Below, piece by piece: positions 10,601 through 21,469 of a DNA stretch of 64,000 bases. Source of the stretch: Gorsachius magnificus (taxonomy: Eukaryota > Chordata > Aves > Pelecaniformes > Ardeidae); NCBI GenBank assembly GCA_034008185.1, contig CM067081.1:8059821-8123820 (forward strand), given 5' to 3'. Numbering within the stretch: position 1 is the first letter of the stretch; each line of letters starts with the position of its first letter. A program made the position numbers and the translations under genes. A model generated the notes under the pieces. That model was given only the letters and a program-made list of their open reading frames with translations, did not search any database and was not told the origin of the DNA.

Positions 10601-12194
10601 CTTATGGCACTTAGTTTTTTCATCCTGTCTGGAATAAACGAATGCAGAGACTAGCTCAGATAAAATAGAATAGCAACACAAATTTTTTTTTAATTATGTC
10701 AGACTTGTGGTTGGTGATGGTGCTTCTCTGAACCATGCTGCCTATCCCTCAGATGAAAGTGATCTTGGAAATAGAAGAAAATTCCTGTAAAAGAGCACAG
10801 AGACAGTGAACAAAGGGAGAATACAAGCAGTGATTTCATGAGAAGGAGCTGCATGGAAATACAAGGGATGGTATGAAGACTGGAGAAAAGCTCCTCAGCT
10901 CTTCTGCCCTTCAGTCCCTGATCTCCTCATACACAGTCACCATCTTTATTTCACTCATCTCTCTGAGAAACAAAAGAGAGAAAAAGAGGTATGAAAGTCC
11001 AAACAGAAATTTAAATTCTGTGAACAAAAATATGGAAATATTATTAGGAGCAAAAGAAAAACAAATCACAAAGATTAAAATACCAGAGCTCAATGGTGAA
11101 AGTATATGTTTATACCTTTAGGAACAGCAGTCATAACTCTGGGCTTTTGGAGTAATTCCTTACTTTTATTTTAAAAACTGAAAATAACCTGTGTACTGTA
11201 TCTTATGTACACATGTGTAGTGTAAAGAGAGGTCAAGTAAACAGAGGTCAAGTCATGTTAAGCATCATGATCTCTTATGGTCATCGCGGGTGTAGTTCAC
11301 ATGGACATTTATGCATGAATTCGAAGTACACGAGCCATCCTGCAGGCTTCAGAAAGATGGCTTTTTGTATTCATGTGCTGCTCACATCTTCTGCACATGG
11401 TTGAAATGAAATTAAAGAGAATCTAAGGACCAAAACCTGCTTAGAACAAAATTAGAAGAGGAACCGATAAATTATATTTAGCTTTGCTCTCAAATTTTTA
11501 ATATTCTTGGAAGCATTTAACTCTCCTCCCAACTTAGCAACTCTCAGATCTCTTTTAAAACATTGTACAAATATGGACCTAGCGAGTAGGCTCTTCTCTT
11601 CCGCAAAATAAAAACCTGAGCCTGGAAAATAATCTTAGGGTGGAAGAGTGTGTCCTTATTAAACAGTTAAGTAGAAATTAAAATGGGAATATATACTACA
11701 TAGGGAAACAGTGTTTACACTTCCAGATTTTTATGCAGGACATAGTTTGATTTTAATGACAAGAGTTGTAAATTACAGCCCAGTATGGAAGGAGTTAAGA
11801 AAAAAACATTTTGTCAGTGAAACTGAAATACATTTTCAAAGGAAGGTGAACTTTAGTTGAAATAGCAACAATTTATCCTGAAAGCCACAGCTTGGGAGCA
11901 GGGGTATGCAGAATCCTGGACTCCTAATGAAGATGCTAAAAAGCTTCATTGCACATTTTAGCCTCCAATGCTCCTGTTCCTTCCACCCGCGGCAGTGTGA
12001 AAGGGTAGAACTTAGCCCTAAGATTTTTGCAGAATATTCCATGTCAGTGGTCTGCGAGCTGCCTTGTGCTGCATTGCAGTGCTTCTGCAGCTATTCCCTC
12101 ACCACAGCCCCTGGAAAACTGTTACACCGCCCAGAAGTTTCATGCACTTTAAATCTTTCAAGCAAGCCAGTTAACTTCCTTCCTTAACAGCTTG
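7660..12194. other. Intron of DLG2 downstream of the PDZ3 exon
   Basis: Begins with the donor gtaagc at 7660. About 4.5 kb of AT-rich intron with no convincing exon or CR1 copy. Short frames on both strands lack family features. A region near 8005-8040 shares a short string (cagaaatgccaggaa) with 31950, see findings. Confidence 0.5.
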
Positions 12195-12420
12195 CATATA
12201 GGGAAAGCATTCATTGATTACAGTTTGATTAGACCAGCTGGCAACGAAGAGGTCCAAAAGTCGTGACAGCGAGAGAATTTCTGCTCTCTCGCCTCCTGAA
12301 GGAGCCGTTAGCTGCCTGCTCCTGACCCGGTACGCTGCGCTCGCGGAGCGGTGAGTAGGGGAGCTTTAGTTAGAGACTGAGTATCAAGCGGAGAGGTACG
12401 GAGCTAGGCAGCGTCTTTCT
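12195..12420 (+). promoter_or_regulatory. CpG-rich patch, candidate internal DLG2 promoter with first-exon donor
   Basis: About 14 CpG dinucleotides in 12241-12420, far above the surrounding AT-rich intron. A strong splice donor GCG|gtgagt follows at 12350/12351, and no ATG occurs between about 12240 and 12350, as in a noncoding first exon. A weak TATA-like string gcatatag lies near 12194-12201 and an E-box cagctg near 12236. Position, between the PDZ3 exon and the expected SH3/GK exons, is where a promoter for a short SH3-GK DLG2 isoform would sit. Mammalian DLG2 is known to use several promoters. That this patch is one is inference, since no transcript evidence is available here. It could instead be an unrelated regulatory element or a remnant of a GC-rich insertion. 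Confidence 0.35.
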
Positions 12421-12426
12421 CTGCAG

Positions 12427-12465
12427 ACATTAGCTAAGGAAATTTTTGGAGAGCTGCACCTACAG
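12427..12465 (+). other. Possible 39-nt noncoding microexon after the CpG patch
   Basis: Bounded by an acceptor-like tract tctttctctgcag ending at 12426 and a donor-like CAG|gtataag at 12465/12466. With the donor at 12350 it would define a 76-bp intron, which is near the lower limit for vertebrates. Joined in phase to the PDZ3 exon it would hit a TAA after three codons, so it could not be an in-frame cassette, only a 5' UTR exon or a poison exon. A short 27-codon frame starting ATGGCGGCTATG at 12479 lies just downstream and is not supported as coding. Chance splice-like sites are common, so confidence is low. Confidence 0.2.
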
Positions 12466-14818
12466 GTATAAGCATCCCATGGCGGCTATGGTACTAAATT
12501 CACTTTTAAGTTCTGTTGTTTCTGAATCTGTGAGCCTCACGTGGTGCGTTGAACAGATCTAACTTGCATAAGCAGCATCAGCTCTTACGAAAGCAAACTC
12601 CTCATCTTACACATTCGTCTGACCTACTAATGCATGAGATCTGCCCTCTTTAAAATATCAGAGTAAAAATCCAGGGATCACTTTTACGGGTCTATCCCTG
12701 AACAGTCATGGATACTTTTTAGCTCTTTCCCCCATTTTATTCCCTGTTCCTGCCTCAAAATACAAACATTTGTCTCCTGTTTGGTACATCAGTTGCATAT
12801 ACTCCTGATTCAGATCTTTAACCTTTCCAGATTCTGCAGGAATAAGGTAGATACAAAATATATGGGAAGAATAAATAATTGTATTTATTCATCTTTGACT
12901 AGGTCACTTCTATACTTTGAAATGTGAATACTCATGTCAACGGCCCCTTTTCCCAGCTGTTGAAAATCAATGTAGCTTAATTACTTGGATAAAGTTGCAT
13001 TACAGCAGTTGGCTTTCATCTGGAAGGCACTGTGTCCAATTGCCAAAGAATGCAGGATATTAAGGTTATATTTCATGCATGTGTATTAAAGAATATAACA
13101 TCATCTTGGAATGGGCAAGTTAGATCTGACCAAAGGCCCATTTGCTGAGGATCCTGTTTCCAACAGTGGCCAACAGCTTAGGGAGAGAAGAAAGAACAGG
13201 ACAAGCACATAGAGATACTTGCACCGAATACCGCCCTACTGACCGGAGGGGTTGAAAAATCCTCTCCTTGTCCTCGGCTGGAAAATATCACCACAGTAAA
13301 GATTAAGAAAAGCAAGAAACAGTTTAGAGGTTTGTTTCATAGATTGTCCTGCTGAAGTTCAGTGAGTGAATTTTGTTGAGAAGTTCAGTGCATTTTTTTA
13401 AGTTAGGAAAAGTGAGGAGGAAGGAGTAATATAAACAAGAAAATGCAACGTTATGGTAGTATATATTTTTTCCTTGTATTAGAGCCTTTTTCTTTTTTTA
13501 CTTAAAACCACCAGAGAAGATGCATTGTTCCAAAGCCAGAGAAGTTTTTATTTCAGACCCTGATTTATTGATAACAGTTGATAATACACCAAAGTTCTCC
13601 TGTGTGGGAGACAAGGACTACAGTCTCATCCAGGTAGCAGGATCAAAGGCTGGGGTTTTTTCTTTTCTCTTTTTTACCCCTTTTTACAGTAGCATCTCCA
13701 ACTCTACTGTTTTGTTATTTACTGATAAAGTAACAGTAAGTTACAGAATAGTAAATTGTTTTCTCTGCTTGATTAAATGTCGGGCCTATGCCTCCCTTGC
13801 TTGTCCATGAAATGCCCACTGAAGAGAGGTTAGCCACATTGCAGATGATGCTGTCAAAGCTAGTTCTCCTTCTTCTAATAATTTAAACACATTTTGCTTC
13901 AACAGAAGTGCAGAAGTTCTCTAAGCAATGAATTGCTTCTCTGTTGCAGAGATTCCTGTATAAATTAAGATGTTTAACAGTACTATGTGGCTGCAATACA
14001 CAACTTCATGTAATGTAGTAAATCATACCACATGATATTTGTGTGCTCAAAACTAAAACTCTGGAGCTTAAACTAACCCTTGAGTGCTCCAGGTTATGTC
14101 AGCAGTTAATGTAGGTGGTTAGGTTTGAGATTGGTATTTGCTGCTTTTCCTTCTTTTGATCTTTAAAATATGACTTTGGTACCCTTAAGACAAATGCAGT
14201 GGTGGCCAAGATCATACCCCACTTGTCTGGCCATGTAAGATCCTTACCTTAGGTATAGCTTTCTAGTTGCTGCATACTATTTAGAATATACTGCTTTTGT
14301 TTTTATATTGTTGGAGCAAAGTCTTCAACTTTATAATTTCATTGCAAGCTTCACGCTATCTTTACCTCAAATAAAAAAAAGAAAAAAGCAACAAACCATG
14401 ATTAAAATGAAAAGGACAGTTTAAAAATCTCCAGATCCACTTTCAAATTATTTCCTCTTATCGCAGCATTTCCTTCTGTTTGCCCCAGCTGTCCTCACCA
14501 CAACTCTGCTCTACCGCAGATTAGCTCTAGGCCCTCCGTGACTCTGCCTGGGTACATGGGCATTGCTCCAGCACAGTCAGATATTTCTGGGGGTCTTCAG
14601 ATGCCACAGCTGAAGAAGCACCAGGGATTACAAATGTTCTTTTAAAGTCAAGGCTTTGTAGGATTCTCCTAAGACACAAAAGGTTATATTTTAATTCCTC
14701 CATTAAATTTAAAGATCACATTCCCCATAGGGTTACACAGTGTAACTTATCCAACACTGAATATTTAATAAAAAGCAGAATTCCATTTTTTTAAAAATCT
14801 TCAAAATTCTTTCTGACT
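12466..14818. other. Intron of DLG2, one ancient interspersed repeat
   Basis: AT-rich intron without exons. It contains the old repeat at 13118-13250 (separate entry). A 96-codon frame at 13520 has no recognisable features. Confidence 0.5.
13118..13250 (+). mobile_element. Ancient amniote interspersed repeat, family uncertain
   Basis: The string gaccaaaggcccattt...ggatcctgtttccaacagtggccaacag followed by an A/G-rich stretch with aacaggacaagcac resembles a repeat seen widely in reptile and bird genomes (a 'tatcctgtctc...acagtggcca' core). A more diverged second copy lies at 40443-40530. I cannot name the family with certainty, and it may be a LINE 3' end or a SINE. Confidence 0.45.
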
Positions 14819-15083
14819 GCATTTCAGTGGGTTTTTTTCTTCTCTCACTCTTTCTTTTTTCAAATACTAATTGTGGTTTTCATCTGAAAAAATGTATTTT
14901 CATCTGAAAAAAATGCTAAAGACATTTTGTGTTTATTTTTTACTTTTTAAGCAATAATTTTACCAACATTTTTGCTATTTTAATTCTTGCATAGTGACAT
15001 CATCACATACATCATATGACTTTAGAAGCTCATATTTACTTCCAGTTACTAAGTTTAAAGGTGTTCTCTTTTCTTTCTTATTT
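14819..15083. repeat. Direct duplication, unit 1
   Basis: About 265 bp similar in order and content to 16141-16374: shared blocks include gcatttca, cttctctcactc, tttttcatctgaaaaaa, tttttgctattttaattctt, catacatcatatgact and tctcttttctttcttatt. Unit 1 holds an extra tandem copy of ttttcatctgaaaaaa (14877 and 14897) that unit 2 lacks. Separation between unit starts is about 1.32 kb. No known family recognised and no coding capacity. Confidence 0.8.
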
Positions 15084-16140
15084 TGTCTAAAATAGTCAGC
15101 ACTCACTATACACGAAACAAGTTATGGCTTCAATATATTTTCTTAATGTTTTTGTGCCAATTTGTTTGTGTTTAATGCAGTCATCCCAGTCTGCTAGATT
15201 TGCTGTTTCCTTATAGACTCGTGAGCTTTCTCAATTCCCATTTTCATAAATGTTTCAGTTTAAGTACTTATTTTGTAATTTGGTCATATTTAGCTCTTGT
15301 TTCTATCAACAGGCTTTACATTTCCTTAAATACTATATTCTTCCATGAAGTTGTCAATGTCAACTGTAGGAGATTGTGCAGGGAAAATATGATTTCCTTT
15401 TAAAACCTGTCTTTTTGTGTTTTCATTTTAAATGTGATAACAAGAGGTTATGTGGGCTTTTTTTCTGTAATTCTTTGAGCTTCAGTTATGGTGCAGGTCC
15501 TGCTTGTTTTGGTTTGGTTGGGTTTTTTTTTATTGTTCATATACAACATTCTCTGCTCAATTATATTTATATATACACAGAAAAAAGTGTATCCGTTAAA
15601 TCCCCATGCTGGAGATTAGTAATTGCTTTTCTTGGGCAATTTATTAATTAGAGTTTAGTAATTTCTTCTTTTTACTCTTTTAAGTAAATATTAATAAGTC
15701 TCACTGGGAACACAAAGAGTTGATTTTCTTTTGTAACAGCTGTTACGTTTGCAGCTGCTAATTGAACTGTTAAAAATGGGCTACAAATTCTTCCCACTTT
15801 TCTTCCCTGTTTTAGAATTCACTAAACTGAAAACCTTTTCACCTGTGGTTGTGCCCTTACATGACAACTTTTTCAGAAAACAAGACCTTCTAATGATGGA
15901 AAAGATATGTACGGATTTAGGTACCGGCCTTTTAGTAGTTTCTCGGCAGTAATAACAATTTTTGCTACAGGAAGAAGAGTTTCTGTTTCTAATTAATACC
16001 CTGTTTTTATACCTCAGGCAATAGAGGAACTTTCACAGATATGTTTGAGTCTCATCACCGATGGGAGTAAGCTACTGAGTTAGCAGGGGGGAATCCAGGG
16101 ATAATTCGCTTTAGAACTAGATTGAGGGAAAATCTTGAAT
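15084..16140. other. Intron of DLG2 between the two duplicated units
   Basis: T-rich intron sequence, including a T run near 15521-15530. No exon or named repeat seen. Confidence 0.45.
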
Positions 16141-16374
16141 GCATTTCAATAGTTTATTCTTCTCTCACTCTCTTTCTTTTTTCAATTGCTAATTGTGTTT
16201 TTCATCTGAAAAAAATGCTAAAGACTTTTTTTTTTTTTTTTTTAAAATAAATTTTCCAAATTTTTGCTATTTTAATTCTTTCATTGTGACACCATTGCAT
16301 ACATCATATGACTTCAGAAACTCATGTTTACTTCCAGCTATTCAGTTTAAAAAGGTTCTCTTTTCTTTCTTATT
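16141..16374. repeat. Direct duplication, unit 2
   Basis: Second copy of the 14819-15083 segment, same orientation, about 234 bp. It has a pure T run near 16226-16243 where unit 1 has a mixed attttgtgtttatttttt stretch. Divergence by eye is around one difference in six to eight bases in the aligned blocks, so the duplication is old. The alternative is two independent insertions of an unrecognised repeat. Confidence 0.8.
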
Positions 16375-17111
16375 GATATTTGCACTTTGCAAAGATACAG
16401 CTTGCTTCTTGTTGTGTGGCTTTTTAGTTACCATCAGCGTCACTTCTTTTACTTCTTTACGTACAGTTAGTGTAAGTCTGTCCTATTTCATTGCTACTGC
16501 TTTTCCTAGTCTTCATGATAACTTATACAACTTCAAGTTTAGAGGCTACTTCTTGAAACTGTTCCTGGGTGATTGATTAAAGATACTGAAAACTTCACAA
16601 AATATTTTTTATCTGAATAGTTTAAGAGGTTTTATTTTAATAGAGTTCAGAAGCCCACTAGGAACCTTGTTTTCTCTGTCTTTGGGTGAATTACTTCATG
16701 TAGGGACATGACTGAATATATAAAGCAGTCCATAAACTGGACGCAATTTCACAATATAGTCAATATTAGTGACACTCATGTGCTTAAACTAATACTCAAA
16801 TACGGGTTCTGTACAACCCCTGTGTGTTTAGTTTATGTCCTCAGAGAATATGAGTACTAAAAATTCAAGCTTTCTCTGCAGTAATTTATGTCAAAATTCT
16901 GAGCGAGCAAAATGTTTTGGTTTGAAATTAAAAGTATGTTCTCCCGGGGTTTCCTAGAGAACTGCTCTTGAATCTATTAAAAAGCAAAAAAAGAAAGAAG
17001 CATGGCTTTCAAACCTGTCCTGTAAGTTCAGGGTGCATTTGCTTCAGTGTTTAGTTAGAAAGAGACAAATTGTAGAGAGAATTTCCAGTGTAATTTTCCC
17101 TGCTTGCAAAA
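16375..17111. other. Intron of DLG2, nothing recognised
   Basis: AT-rich sequence between the duplicated unit and the next CR1 copy. No splice-bounded frame or repeat identified. Confidence 0.45.
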
Positions 17112-18176
17112 CAGAATTAGAGAATTACAGAATCATGGAATGGTTGGAGTTGGAAGGGTCCTCTGCTATAGCAGGCTCACCCAGAGCAGGTTGCACAAGA
17201 TCACATCCAGGTGGGCTTTGAATATCTCCAGAGAAGGAGACTCCACAACCCCCCGGGCAGCCTGTGCCAGTGCTCAGAGTAAAGAAGTTCTTCCTCGTGT
17301 TCAGACAGAACTTCCTGTGTTTCTGTTTGTGCCCGTTGCCCCTTATCCTGTTGCTGGGCACCACTGCAAAGAGTCTGGCCCCATCCTCCTGACACCCACC
17401 TTTAAGATACTTGTAAGCATTGATAAGATCCCCTCTCAGTCTCCTCCTCTGTAGACTGAACAGTCCCAGTTCTCTCAGCCTTTCCTCATCAGAGAGATGC
17501 ACCAGCCCCTTAATCCCCTTCATAGCCCTCCGCTAGACTCTGTCCAGTAGTTCCTCATCATTCTTGAACTGGGGAGCTCAGAACTAGACACAGTTCTCCA
17601 GATGTGGCCTCACCAGAGCAGAGTAGAGCAGGAGGATAACCTCCCTCGACCTGCTGGCCACACGCCTCTTAATGTGCCCCAGGACACCATTGGCCTTCTT
17701 GGCAACAAGGGGAAACTGCTGGCTCATGGTCCTTCCCAGGTCCTTCTCCACAGAGATGCTTTCCAGCAGGTCAACCCCTAACCTGTACTGGTTCATTGGG
17801 TTATTCCTCCCTAGGTGCAGGACCTACATTTGTCTTTGCTGAGCTTCATCATTAGGTTTCTTTACGCTCAACTCTCCAGCCTGTCCAGGTCCCACTGAAT
17901 GGCAGCACAGCCTTCTGGTGTATCAGGCACCCCTCCTGGTTTCATATCACCAGTAAACTTGCTGTGGGTACACCCTGTCCCTTCATCCAGGTCATTGATG
18001 AATAAGTTGAACAAGACTGGGCCCAGTACTGGCCCCTTAGGGAACAACAGTAGCTACAGGCCTCCAACCAGACTCTGCACCGCTGATCACAACCCTCTGA
18101 GCTCTGCCATTCAGCCAGTTCCCAATCCATCTCGCTGTCCACTCATCCAGCCCACACTTCCTGATCTTACCTACCT
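17112..18176 (-). mobile_element. CR1 LINE, about 1.06 kb, antisense, frame broken
   Basis: Minus-strand CR1 3' portion. At its 3' end (17112 side) it has gaattacagaatcatggaat and gttggagttggaagggtcc instead of perfect tail octamers. The ORF2 C terminus can be read in three separate pieces (about 17523-17125, 17796-17584, 18142-17942) split by frameshifts and stops. It includes the [19 protein letters not shown] and [12 protein letters not shown] signatures and, toward the 5' end, the region around the GPVLFNxFI block in broken form. 5' truncated near 18176. The decay makes it clearly older than the copies at 1498 and 2946, and the tail sequence suggests a different subfamily. Confidence 0.9.
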
Positions 18177-21129
18177 TGCAAGGGCAAAAGGGCAACTATA
18201 GGAGAAAATCGACAGCCATCATATGAAAGGATTAAGGTTTCCCAAAGGATGTGGGGATTACAGCCTACTTCTGGAGATCTCTCATGCTGAGGAAAGACAG
18301 CAAATCTGAAATAAAGTGACAGCTGTTACAGTAGCATTGCTAAATGTCACAGGAGATGACAGCATATCAGGGATTTTCTTGGCCCAGTGCTGCAGCTGCT
18401 GTCATCACAAAATTCACAGTGAGGTCAATGCAAGTGTTAGGGACAGTCTTTTATAATTCGTGTTTTTAAAGTTTATAGTTCTTGACATATACAGGGCTTG
18501 TCTTTTAATTATATTACAGAGCTAGACACATACAAACTATTTTAATTTTTAATTAAATGGGGCCATTGGCTAAGCTGGTTGCCCAGGGTCTGTCAGTGGA
18601 GAGATGTAAGCTTCTCTGAACTCATTCAGCCTTTTTGGATGAGGTGAGTCTCTTCTCACTGGTTAGAGAGGGAACTTCCATGACTAACTTTGACTGGATG
18701 GACAAAGCTAAATTAATTAACCTCTTCTGGTGTACCTGGGAAGTAGCTACCAGTAAAGTGCTATGCAGACAGATGAAATTGCTTTCCCCAGCTCACCAGG
18801 TGAACTGCTAATGAAGCCAGAAATAAATTCTTTGAGCCCTATGCCTTTGGTTTAGTCACTAGACAACACATTCTCTCAGGAATAATTCTTGAGGCAAATT
18901 AGTACAATCATTATTTCAACAGAGGGAGAAAAAAATGGAGAAAAATACAGACAACTTAAAGTTGTGATTCTAGTAGAAAAACAAAAAAAATTAAGAGTTT
19001 CAAGGCAAGGTAGGAGATTTAAAGATAATTATTTACTTGTAATTTGAATTTTAGGTAAATTGATTGGTTAATTGCAGTTTATTGCCTATGGATGAGAATG
19101 ATGGCAGAGTGTGAGAAATAAAAACCAAATCATGAGCTATTTAAATAGGAAGGGACAAGGAGATGAAGGGAAGATCTACTCTCAGCTGTTCCTGAGAGCT
19201 GCACTTACGTGCACAGCTTTTTAAAGGTTTTTCACTTATAATAGTGAATAATTACCCAGCTCTGTGTGACTTCCTACGTCTAATCTTGCTTGTTGATATT
19301 TAAGGGATATTTAGCGGAAGTATAAATACTGATTTGGAGTGCACTTAATGGAGAGGTGGTCACGTCATTATTAGGAAAAACAGAAATGCTGTTGAGTAGA
19401 CTTCTACACACACACACACACACAGAGCCATTGGAATTTGGGATTCACTGGGACAGCTTTTAAGAGCTGCATGGGATGCCTGCAATAGATTTTTTCACAG
19501 CTGTCATATGCCACACATTCTTAAATTCCAAGTACGCGTGAAGGCTAAGTAAGAAGCTATAGAGTATCAGATCGCACGCTAAGCTGTGCCGGAGATAAAA
19601 CTATTTTTCAGCAACTCAATTCAAAGCCTCTGAAAATCTTTACTACCTAAGCTACTTCTATAATAACATCCCCTTTTTCTATGATCTTGATCTATGTCAT
19701 TCTTTCTTACATGCCTTTCTTTTTCATGGCTGTTAACCTGGCAGTTGACAAGAGAAATAAGAATCAGATTTAGACTTCATTGTCAGTCTCAATACTTAAA
19801 TATAGAATCATTTTAAAGAATGTCACTGTCATGTCAGCTTCAAAAAAAAACCCTCTGCTTAATATTAATTTTGAGTAAGAAAACCTTTTCCATGACAGAT
19901 GAATGCACTGAAGGTACACAAGATCTTTGATTTTAGCCTCTCTCACCTGTATGGGTTACTATATAATGGCTACATTAGAGACTTAAGTGAAAGCTGAAGT
20001 AAATGGATTTTTTTAAAAGTTAATTATGAACCATACTCTTGTCTGAAGAAGCCTTTAAAAATATAACATCATTTATCAATAAAGTAAAAATTTCTCTTTA
20101 TTTTAACCTATCCTGAGAATTTCCTAAGAATTCTATTTATTAACCCAACCTGAGAATCAATCTTCTTTTAGAAGATCTAGTATCTCTTGAACATAAGTAA
20201 TTTTTTCTGCTGGCTTCAGGGCTAAAGATGGTTTCAAAGATATTATAGTTAGTATATTCTAAGACACGTGCTCAAAGCTAAGCTCTGAAATAGAAATATC
20301 CTGATCTGCTGCACTGCTGAATTATGTGAACGATCATTTCTCTTAAAATTCAATCATATTTTGTAGCTTAAACATGGACTTAGAAGTCTGGCATTAGCCA
20401 CCTGTTCTGGAAAGTTTGTTATTAGACATCTTGGAGTACTTTCTAGTGAGTTTCTAATTCCCTTTGCAGTTTGCGAGGGAAACATGTGAGACTAACCCAA
20501 GGAATAATTATTATTTTTAGCACTTAACATATTGCATATTTGCTTTTAAATGGTTTGCTCATAATAGGTCAGAATTCTGCAGAAGACTTTGAACAACATT
20601 TGTAAATTTTGAGTTTGTTGCTTCAGTGCTGTTTGGTGCCTAAATACACAAAGAAATGTGGAGCAAACGTTAAGAATCGGCCAAGTTACTTTAACTTCAG
20701 TTTAATGTATATGCCTCATAGAGAAGAATTTTTCTTTTCCTTGGAGAGACTCAGGGTAGGGTTCTTTGTTGCTGTTTTTTTGTCTTATTCCCCCCCGCCC
20801 CCACGTAAATGTGGATCCTTATGTTTGTCTACACTGGGCCCCTAAAACTGAGGCTGTCAAACTCATGGCATGTTTTTGCAAATCTCACTATTCGGCATTT
20901 CAGGATAAGTTTATGTGGTGATAAACTACACAGTGAAGATCCGGGCAGGTCTTGCCTTGTGGATAGTGGGGTCCACCAACACCAGAAATTTATAAACCTT
21001 GTTAAAATCTTTGTCATTTTGTGTTAGTAGTGACATGTAACAAGTTTCCATGTACACGTATATAACACTTAAGCACATTACAGAGTTGTCCATGCTTTTT
21101 CAGTGCCATGCCTGAGTCTTCCCTCTTGT
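18177..21129. other. Intron of DLG2 with a CA microsatellite and a possible hAT remnant
   Basis: About 3 kb of AT-rich intron. It contains the (AC)n at 19406-19424, a C-rich run near 20790-20802, and the string gaggctgtcaaactcatggcat near 20850, which looks like the terminal region of an old hAT/Charlie-type element. No exon seen. Confidence 0.45.
19406..19424. repeat. (AC)n dinucleotide microsatellite
   Basis: About nine uninterrupted AC units, read directly. Confidence 0.9.
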
Positions 21130-21469
21130 CTCTTGTCTACAACTGCCTGACAGGAAGGTGTAGTGAGGTGGGGGTCAGTCTCTTCTGCCAAGTAACAAGT
21201 GATAGGACAAGGGGAAATGGCCTCAAGTTGCACCAGGGAAGGTTTAGGTTGAACATTAGCAAAAATGTCTTCCCCAAAAGGGTTGTCAAGCACTGGAACG
21301 GGCTGCCCAGGGAAGTGGTGGAGTCCCCATCCCTGGAGGTATTTAAAAGATGGGCAGACAAGGTGCTTAGGGACATGGTTTAGTGGTGGACCTGGCAGTG
21401 TTGGGGTAATGATTGGACTTGATGATCTTAAAGGTCTTTTCCAAACTAAACGATTCTATGATTCTATGA
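21130..21469 (+). mobile_element. CR1 LINE 3' end, sense
   Basis: About 340 bp, starting in the codons for [16 protein letters not shown] and continuing through [10 protein letters not shown], the [17 protein letters not shown] segment and a TAG stop near 21381. The 3' UTR (gacttgatgatcttaaaggtc) and two tail units (gattctatgattctatgac) close it at about 21469. Close relative of the copies at 1498, 52338 and 60792. Its short frame is still open. Confidence 0.92.

Noticed and set aside
12479..12562. 27-codon frame starting ATGGCGGCTATG just after the CpG patch, considered as an alternative DLG2 N terminus
   Set aside because: The frame ends in TAA at 12560-12562 without a clear donor in frame before it, so it cannot join downstream exons as it stands.
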